This document shows positions 56,970 through 64,000 of a stretch of DNA of 64,000 nt, piece by piece. The position numbers and the translations under genes were made by a program. Under the pieces are notes generated by a model. The model saw nothing but the letters and a program-made list of their open reading frames with translations, was not told where the DNA came from and made no database searches. Origin of the DNA: Anaeramoeba ignava (taxonomy: Eukaryota > Metamonada > Anaeramoebidae); contig JAPDFW010000103.1 of the NCBI GenBank assembly GCA_028826165.1, positions 759,501 to 823,500 on the forward strand, given 5' to 3'. The stretch's first letter is position 1; every line of letters starts with the position of its first letter.

Positions 56970-59900
56970 ATGAGTAAATTAATTGAATTATTTCAAGATT
57001 CAACAAGTTTAGCAAAATTAACAGGAAAAACAACAATCAATGAAAATGACAATCAATTTTGGAAACAATTATTTGAAGAATTAACAGGACCGTTAAGCAA
57101 ATTAGACATTCGAGAAATTGATTATGTTATTCGAACAAAATTTACTAATTTCCCACAAAATAACGAATCAACTCATAATTTTCAAAAATTATTAATCAAA
57201 GGAATTGAAAAATTACAAACAATTCATAAAGATTTTGCAAATGAAAAAAAAAATGATGAAAAATTAACACTTAATATTGTAAATTTATTATTTTTGATGC
57301 GAGTTTTTTCCCAATATATTATTGAGACAAATTTAGCTCCTTTTTCAGACCCAGAAATCAATGATTTGGACTTAACAAATGATCTTGATCCAAGATCTAT
57401 GTCAAAGAAACAAAGGCGTCAATGGGAAAAAAACCAAAAGAAAAAGAATAAAAAAAATCCTAAACTTTCTAAATTGTCAAAAGAATCTATTATTAATGAA
57501 AATATTGAAAAGGATGAAAATAATATGCTTTCAGAACAAACTGAAATTACTGAATTATATAATCCAACAAAACTTCGTGAACATTTCTCTTATCCTTCTA
57601 TGGGTAAATTCAATATAAATTCAATATAAAATTCAATATAAAATTCAATATAAAATTCAATATAAAATTCAATATAAAATTAAATATAAAATTCAATATA
57701 AAATTCAATATAAAATTCAATATAAAATTAAAATTAAAATTCAATATAAAATTCATTTATAAAATTAAAATTAAAATTAAAATTAAAATTAAAATTAAAA
57801 TTCAATATAAAATTCAATATAAAATTAAAATTAAAATTAAAATTAAAATTAAAATTAAAATTAAAATTAAAATTAAATATAAAATTAAAATTAAAATTTA
57901 AATTTAAATAGATTTACCTAAACTTTTAATGGAAACACTTACTAATTATATTATTGATCAAAATGATGCAACAGAGTTTTCAAAATATGTTATTCTTGTT
58001 GAGGTTATTGCACTTATGATTTCATTATTATCAACAAGTGTTTTTGATGTGAATATTTTTGAAAACAAAAATGAAGTTGTAACAAGTGAGTTAAGTGATC
58101 ATTTTTCTGATGTTGTTTGGATTGAAGTTGAAGAACCTTCAGAAGAAAATGATTCATTCGATTTTAGTCACTTTGTTTATTACATGGATAATGAAAAAAT
58201 TCGTACTTTAGTAACAGTTTTATTAGGTCATATTTCAATTCAATTACAAACACCTAATCCAGATGAATCTCAATGGGATAATTCAAGGAGAGGTAAAATA
58301 TTTTTAAAAATATTAAAACAATTATTTCAAATTATTTCAAATTATTTCAAAAACATGAAATGAATCAAAATTACTAAAATACAAAAATTTATTTTTAAAA
58401 TTATTTCAAATTATTTCAAAACATGAAATGAATCAAAATTATTAAAATAAAAATATTTCAAAAACATGAAATGAATCAAAAATATTAAAATTTATTTTTA
58501 AAATTATTTTAAAATATTTCAAATTATTTCAAAAACATGAAATGAATCAAAATTATTAAAATACAAAAATTTATTTTTAAAAGGTTCTTTTATTTTTTCA
58601 CCAGTATTTGCAATTAAGAAATTTTTTAAACATTCAAATTCAGATCCAACACCACTTTCAACACATGCACTTTCTTTATTACTTGCACTTCTTCAAACAA
58701 GAACACAAGACGAATTTGGATTTGAAAATGATCTTTTATATTCAAAAGACAATTTAGAATCAAATCAATTTGTATCAGTAATTTCAAAATTGAAAAATCT
58801 TAATCTTGATGATGATACTGAAGAATCTATTGCTCATCAAATTCCTTTTAAAATGCTTCTTTGTAACACACTTTGGTATTTTATATTATTTTATATTATT
58901 TTATATTATTTTATATTGAAAAAAATAAAACAATTCAAAATTTAATTTAGTTCTGAATCGGTCAATGAACAATCTTTACTTTTAGCTTATCATCTTCTTT
59001 CAAAAAATAAAGATTTTTTAAAATTTACTTTAGAAAGTCAAGATCTTTCAAAAACTTTATTATATTTTTTAGAAGAAATTTATCAATATACACATGGATT
59101 AGAAGAATATCAACAAGAGAAAGGATCAATTATTCATTTATTTCTTGTTATATTGCTTATTCTTTCAGAAAATGATGATTTTGGAACTTTTGTTTTTTCT
59201 CAAGTGAATTTGATTTAATTTAATTTGATTTAATTTTAATTTAATTTTAATTTAATTTAATTTGATTTAATTTAATTTGATTTGATTTATTTGATTTAAT
59301 TTGATTTAATTTAATTTAATTTAATTTAATTTTAAAGATTTGATTTAATTTAATTTGATTTATTTGATTTAATTTAATTTTATTTGATTTAATTTAATTT
59401 GATTTTATTTAATTTAATTTGATTTAATTTATTTGATTTAATTTAAATTTGATTTAATTTTAATTTAATTTAATTTAATTTAATTTTATTTAATTTAATT
59501 TAATTTGATTTAATTTGATTTAATTTATTTTAAATTTAATTTGATTTAATTTGATTTAATTTATTTTAAATTTAATTTAATTTAATTTAATTTATTTAAT
59601 TTAATTTAATTTGATTTGATTTAATTTGATTTAATTTGATTTAATTTAATTTATTTAATTTGATTTAATTTTATTTATCCAAAAAAAATAAAGTTTGTTG
59701 CAGTTGTAAATTGGTACAAAGAAACCCAACTGAAAAATATATCAATAGGAAGTCTTTGTGTTCTTCTTCTTCTTGAATTAACACAACTCCACTTTCCTCG
59801 ATTAACATCAACAGAATTAATAAATTCAAGTTTAGCAATTGTTCACAATCTCTCATCAAGTTTTGCTAATCTTCCAGTTTCTACATCAGAAAAATTAGTG

Positions 59901-60713
59901 GAAATTGTTTGGTTTGTTTCAAATAAAGTTAAAGAACTTTCTAACTATCAAGGAGACGACGAAGAAACAGAAATCAAACAAGAATTCAAAAGCAAAAAAG
60001 AAGAAAAAAAACGGAGAAATGAATTGAAAAAATTAGAAAAAAAGAAAAAAAAACAAGAAAAAGAAAAATTAAAAAGACTTCGAAATTCTTCTAAAAAAGG
60101 AATTGAACCAGAAAATTTAGCTGAAGATTTCGATATCACAGAAATTTATTTTTCGGATTGGACGGATATAGAAGAATTATCCACACCACCTTCAGTCGAA
60201 CCAAGACCAAAACGATTAGTTCGACCTCAAAAAGATAATATTTTTATCAAACATAATTTGCAATTTCCACCGGAACTAAAATTTTACACAGATGTTCTCT
60301 TAAATCTTTGCGAAATCATCAACACAGCTTTCACACTGAAAATCACGCAGAATATTCACTTGCTAGTTGCGATTCTTTTGAACCGCAAAATGCTTTTTTC
60401 TTTTGAACATCATCCAAGACTTTGGGTTTATATCTCGAATTTGCATAAATTGGCTCGTTTCCTCAACTTTGAACCACCAGAATCAGCAGAAATTTTGAAC
60501 CATGGAATTGAGGAGATGAAAGAAATTATTAAAAAGAAAATTCCCCGTTTTGTTTTTGAGGAAAAAGGTTTCCAAGTTCTTCCTCATACTAAGTTTAAGT
60601 TTTTTGAAACAAATACAAAAGAAAGTTTTTTCTTTATAGAAACATGGAATTCAATCCAAAAATATTCTTCGTTGTATTTGAATCCAAACAAAATTTTGAT
60701 TCTCAGGATTTAA
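56970..60713 (+). CDS. DYM: Dymeclin-like Golgi protein
   Basis: Five exons, 56970-57603, 57912-58292, 58584-58875, 58951-59212 and 59694-60713, all join in frame. Dymeclin is a large helical-repeat protein on the Golgi face needed for secretory organisation. Diagnostic segments: LAKLTGKTTINENDNQFWKQ (family LKKLSGxESISENDPFWNQL), LFLMRVFSQYIIE, WIEVEEPSEEN, SIGSLCVLLLLELTQLHFPR (family ISLGSLLILVxIRTIQ), SLAIVHNLSSSFANLPV, LNRKMLFSFEHHPRL and GFQVLPHTKFKFFETNTKES near the C-terminus. Total ~862 residues, longer than the ~670-residue animal protein because of a Lys/Asp-rich linker in exon 1 and a Lys/Glu insert in exon 5. It lacks the MG start that allows myristoylation in animals. High confidence. 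Confidence 0.9.
57610..57905. repeat. (AATATAAAATTC)n and (AAAATT)n repeats in dymeclin intron 1
   Basis: AATATAAAATTC twelve-mers grade into AAAATTAAAATT hexamers between donor GTAAAT (57604) and acceptor AATAG (57911). Confidence 0.9.
59215..59680. repeat. (ATTTAATTTG)n repeat in dymeclin intron 4
   Basis: TTTAATTTGATTTAATTTAA units form the 481-bp intron before the last dymeclin exon. Confidence 0.92.
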
Positions 60714-61571
60714 TCAATAAAACAAAAAAACAAAACAAAAACGAATAAATTTTAATTTTTAATTAAAAAAACAGAAAGAAAAACAACAATTTTTTTTTTA
60801 AAGATAAGATTCTTAATTTTTGTTAAAATTATCTTCATAATGAACTAAAAAAAATTTTTTGATTTGAATTAACAGAAAAACTAATTAACAAAATTTGGAT
60901 TTGAATTTCAATCTGAATTAGAATTTAATTTGAATTTAATTGATTTGAATTTAATTTGAATTAGAATTTAAATTTAATTTGATTTGAATTTGATTTAATT
61001 TTGATTTGAATCTGAATTTGAATTTGAATTTGAATTTTGATTTGAATTTAAATTTAAATTTGAATTGGATTTGATTTTGATTTGAATTTAATTTGATTTG
61101 AATTTGATTTAATTTAATTTGATTAAATTTGAATTAAATTTGAATTGGATTTGATTTGATTTGAATTTAATTTGAATTTGAATTTGAATTTGAATTTAAT
61201 TTGAATTTAAATTTAATTTGATTTGAATTTAATTTGATTTAAATTTGAATTTGATTTAATTTAAATATTTTTGTTGAGATTGAAATTCTTGTTCTAATTT
61301 TGAATTTAAATTTAAATTTGATTAAATTTGAATTAAATTTGAATTGGATTTGATTTGATTTGAATTTAATTTGAATTTGAATTTAATTTGAATTTAAATT
61401 TAATTTGATTTGAATTTGATTAAATTTGATTTGAATCTGAATTTGATTTAATTTATTTGATTTGATTAAATTTGATTTGGATTTTGATTTGATTAAATTT
61501 AATTTAATTTAAATTTGATTTAATTTAATTGGATTTGATTTAATTTGATTTAAATTTGAATTTGATTTAAT
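60714..61571. repeat. (TTTGAATTTGATTT)n array with a duplicated gene 3' end
   Basis: From ~60890, TTTGAATTTAATTTGATTTG units run to the stop of the small coiled-coil gene. Positions 61263-61305 repeat, base for base, 61579-61621, the last coding bases of that gene, showing a tandem duplication of ~316 bp. 60714-60890 holds poly-A and no gene. Confidence 0.88.
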
Positions 61572-62129
61572 TTAATTCAAATATTTTTGTTGAGATTGAA
61601 ATTCTTGTTCTAATTTTGAATATTGATTTGATATTGAACCAAATTTAATATTTTGATTTTCTTTTAATTGTTGTTGTTTTTTTAATTGTTCTTCTAAATA
61701 TTTTCTTTTATTCTCTTCTAATCTTTGAATTGTTTTCTGAAGTTTAAGAACAGATTCAAAAACTGTTTCAGCTTCAGGTAAATTTTTCAAATCTTTTAGA
61801 GTTTTTGAAGAAAATTTTTCATTTTGAGTTTTATTTAATTTTTTAGTTTTTGGTTGTTTTTTTTTCTTTGAAATTAATTTGTTTTCAACTGAAAAAAATA
61901 AAGATTGTTTTAAATCGGAAACTTCTTGTTTTTTTTTTCTTCTTGAATTTTTTTGATTAACAAAATTTGGTGTTAAATTTTCATTTTGAATTTGATTTTG
62001 AATTTGATTTTGATTTTGAATTTGATTTTGATTTTGATTTTGATTTTGATTTTGATTTTGATTTTGATTTTGATTTTTTATATTATTTTTTGTTTTCCTT
62101 CTTCCAAAAAATCTAGCAAGTGATTTCAT
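61572..62129 (-). CDS. Small basic coiled-coil protein, family unknown
   Basis: A single exon of 185 residues from ATG 62129 to TAA. It begins MKSLARFFGRRKTKNNIKNQ, followed by a Gln/Asn hexamer-coded tract, a Lys-rich region (NSRRKKKQEVSDLKQSLFF, KKKKQPKTKKLNKTQ) and a C-terminal helix LPEAETVFESVLKLQKTIQR with a Glu/Gln coiled coil. No known domain is recognised. The open frame outside the repeat, an ATG after poly-T sequence and mixed amino-acid use support a real gene, but function cannot be assigned. Confidence 0.55.
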   Translation of the reverse strand: MKSLARFFGRRKTKNNIKNQNQNQNQNQNQNQNQNQIQNQNQIQNQIQNENLTPNFVNQKNSRRKKKQEVSDLKQSLFFSVENKLISKKKKQPKTKKLNKTQNEKFSSKTLKDLKNLPEAETVFESVLKLQKTIQRLEENKRKYLEEQLKKQQQLKENQNIKFGSISNQYSKLEQEFQSQQKYLN

Positions 62130-62501
62130 AATAAAATTAATTAAAAAAAAAAATGAAAATTTAAATTAAAAAAAATTAAATTAAAAAAAAGGAAAATCGT
62201 TAAAAAGATTCGTTAAAAAATTAATAATTAAAATTAAAATTAAAATTAATTTAAATTAAAATTAATAATTTAAAAATGATTTGGAATTGATCTAAAAAAT
62301 TTTTTTTAGGGGATTATGATCAATTCAATTACTCAATCTAAAACAAAAAAAAAAAAAGCAAAATTAAATTAAAATAAATTAAATTAATTAAAATAAAAGG
62401 AAAAAAGGGGTTAAAAAAGATTTTTTTTTTAGATCAATAAAAATCATTTTTCTTTTTTTTCATTTACTTTTTTTTTTTTACTTTAATTTTTTAAATTAGA
62501 A
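62130..62501. promoter_or_regulatory. Divergent region, coiled-coil gene (-) and peroxiredoxin (+)
   Basis: 372 bp, A+T-rich, no gene. T-tracts with CATTTTTC and CATTTACTTTT at 62445-62485 precede the peroxiredoxin ATG at 62502. AAATTAAAATTAA words lie on the left. Confidence 0.4.
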
Positions 62502-63409
62502 ATGGCAACTGTTTTAAAACCAGCACCAGATTTTAAAGCTCCAACAGTTTTTAATATGACATTTGAAGATATGACACTCAAAGATTTATATGGAGGCAAA
62601 CAATGGCTTGTTTTCTTTTTTTATCCAGCTGATTTTACAGTAAACACAATTTAAATTAAAAAATCCAAAATAAATTTAAATTAAAAAATTTGTTTATTAG
62701 TTTGTTTGTCCAACTGAATTAATTGCTTTCAGTGATTCAATTGAATTATTCCATAAAATTGATTGTAATGTTGCTGCTTGTTCAACTGATACTGTTTATA
62801 CTCATTTTGCTTGGATTTCTCAACCTCGTAAAGAAGGTGGTCTTGGTGAAATGAAAATTCCTATTGTTGCTGATCATAATTTGAAAATTTCAAAAGATTA
62901 TGGAGTTTTAATTGAAGATGGAACAGCACTTCGGTATATTTTTTAATCTGAAAATTAAAATCAAAATCAAAATTAAAATTAAAATCAAAATCAAAATTAA
63001 AATCAAAATCAAAATTAAAATCAAAATCAAAATCAAAATCAAAATCAAATTCAAAATCAAAATCAAAATTAAAATTAAAATCAAAATTAAAATCAAATTC
63101 AAAATCAAAATTAAAATTAAAATTAAAATTAAAATCAAAATCAAAATCAAAATCAAAATTAAATTTAATTGAATTCATTTTCTTTATTTTAGTGGATTAT
63201 TCATTATTGATCCAAAAGGGATTGTTAGACATATTACAATTAATGATCAACCAATCGGACGTTCAGTTAATGAAACATTAAGAGTTGTTAAAGCACTTCA
63301 ACATTTTGAAAAACATGGAGAAGTTTGTGCTGTAAATTGGCAAGAAGGAGATGATACAATTAAACCAGATCCAATTGGAGCAAAAGAATACTTTAGCAAA
63401 CATAATTAA
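62502..63409 (+). CDS. Typical 2-Cys peroxiredoxin
   Basis: Three exons: 62502-62639, 62701-62933 and 63193-63409 (joins ACA|TTT and CG|T). The enzyme reduces hydrogen peroxide and organic peroxides using thioredoxin. It has the peroxidatic Cys in DFTFVCPTE, the Thr and Arg of the active site (PTE; Arg in [10 protein letters not shown]), the resolving Cys in HGEVCAVNW, and both GGLG and C-terminal YFSKHN motifs that mark hyperoxidation-sensitive eukaryotic forms. It opens [20 protein letters not shown] with no targeting peptide, so a cytosolic location is expected. Length (~195 residues) is normal. Intron 2 is a (AAAATC) hexamer array. Very confident. Confidence 0.96.
62945..63172. repeat. 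(AAAATC/AAAATT)n array in peroxiredoxin intron 2
   Basis: Hexamer array between donor GTATAT (62934) and acceptor TTTTAG (63192). Lys-Ile and Leu-Ile frames here are artefacts. Confidence 0.93.
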
Positions 63410-64000
63410 AAATCAAATTCATTTTCATTTTCATTTTCATATTCATTTTCAATTTCATTTTCTTTTTCATTTTCGGAATTCTTTTTCAATTTCCTTTTTT
63501 GGAATTCTTTTTAAAAAATTTAATAAAAGAATTAATTTGAATTAAATCTTGTTCCACTTTTTTTTTTTGAATTAAATTAAATTAAATTAGTTTTGTTTTA
63601 TTAAATTAAATTAAATTAAATTAAATTTGAATTGAATTAAATCTTGTTCCACTTTTTTTTTGAATTAAATTGTTTTATTAAATTAAATTAAATTAAATTA
63701 GTTTTGTTTTATTAAATTAAATTAAATTAAATTGAATCGAATTAAATCTTGTTCCACTTTTTTTTTTGAATTAAATTGTTTTATTAAATTAAATTAAATT
63801 GTTTTATTAAATTAAATTAAATTAAATTAGTTTTGTTTATTAAATTGAATTAAATTGAATTAAATTAAATTAAATTGTTTTATTAAATTAAATTGAATTA
63901 AATTGAATTAAATTAAATTAAATTGTTTTATTAAATTAAATTAAATTAAATTGAATTAATTTGAATTAAATCTTGTTCCACTTTTTTTTTTGAATTAAAT
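63410..64000. repeat. Tandem array with CTTGTTCCACTTTTTTTT motif
   Basis: 63415-63480 holds CATTTT repeats after the peroxiredoxin stop. From 63540 to the end, units of ~100-220 bp contain AATCTTGTTCCACTTTTTTT, then TGAATTAAATTGTTTTATTA and ATTAAATTAAATT filler; the motif is at ~63546, 63641, 63747 and 63970. The array runs off the window edge. Confidence 0.88.

Noticed and set aside
63540-64000. Telomere or subtelomeric repeat at the window end
   Set aside because: Units are irregular ATTAAATTAAATT filler with a CTTGTTCCAC motif and no G-rich telomeric repeat.
1-64000. tRNA, rRNA or transposase genes
   Set aside because: I saw no tRNA cloverleaf box A/B pair, no conserved rRNA segment and no transposase, integrase or reverse transcriptase motif; a covariance-model scan would be needed to exclude small RNAs.

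Overview
This window is extremely A+T-rich eukaryotic nuclear DNA from a protist. Most genes are split by introns that read as GT...AG (I placed 44 in 15 genes). Coding blocks are dense and intergenic gaps are short, except where tandem repeats have expanded. All three standard stop codons end recognisable proteins, so the standard genetic code applies. The gene set is typical of a free-living amoeboid or amoeboflagellate cell: BTB-TLDc proteins, an SH3-PH-RhoGAP-SH3 protein, a coiled-coil RasGEF, a PAS-like coiled-coil protein, a PARP6/8-like ADP-ribosyltransferase and many Asn/Gln/Lys/Glu tracts. An anaeramoebid is a reasonable guess, but this is inference and not proven by the sequence.

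Layout. 0-9.5 kb: ADA2 (+), a long coiled-coil protein with a degenerate GBP/atlastin-like domain (-), and an MIT-domain protein (-). 9.5-10.9 kb: a satellite of about 150 bp units. 11-16.5 kb: DCN1-like (+) and Mediator MED14 (+). 17.7-20.2 kb: alpha/beta hydrolase with a C-terminal UIM (+). 20.3-26.1 kb: DHHC-family membrane protein (-) and Wee1/Myt1-type kinase (-). 26.7-29.1 kb: BAR-like helical protein (+) running into a giant hexamer tract. 29.6-34.1 kb: two BTB-TLDc paralogues (+) embedded in a shared satellite. 34.1-36.9 kb: two more satellites. 36.9-39.2 kb: secreted GH25-like protein (-) and OTUD6-like protease (+). 39.2-40.3 kb: an 11-bp minisatellite. 40.5-46.3 kb: SH3-PH-RhoGAP-SH3 (+), PROPPIN/ATG18-like (+) and a BTB protein (-). 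47.8-54.3 kb: RasGEF (-) and PAS-like protein (+) sharing a short divergent promoter. 54.4-60.7 kb: PARP (-) and dymeclin (+), also divergent. 61.6-63.4 kb: a small coiled-coil protein (-) and a 2-Cys peroxiredoxin (+).

Themes. Transcription co-regulators (ADA2, MED14), ubiquitin/NEDD8 machinery (DCN1, OTU, UIM-hydrolase, BTB proteins), small-GTPase signalling (RasGEF, RhoGAP) and membrane traffic/autophagy (dymeclin, PROPPIN, MIT, BAR-like, DHHC) are all present. I see no evidence that neighbouring genes form a pathway.

Notable points. Exons of only 3 and 8 nt open DCN1 and ADA2. Several proteins keep a family fold but have lost signature residues (GBP-like domain, DHHC protein, GH25-like protein). 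Several reading frames are broken at homopolymers or microsatellites, which could be real lesions or uncorrected assembly indels. One hexamer family (AAAATC/T/G) fills introns, spacers and Asn/Gln/Glu-coding tracts alike.
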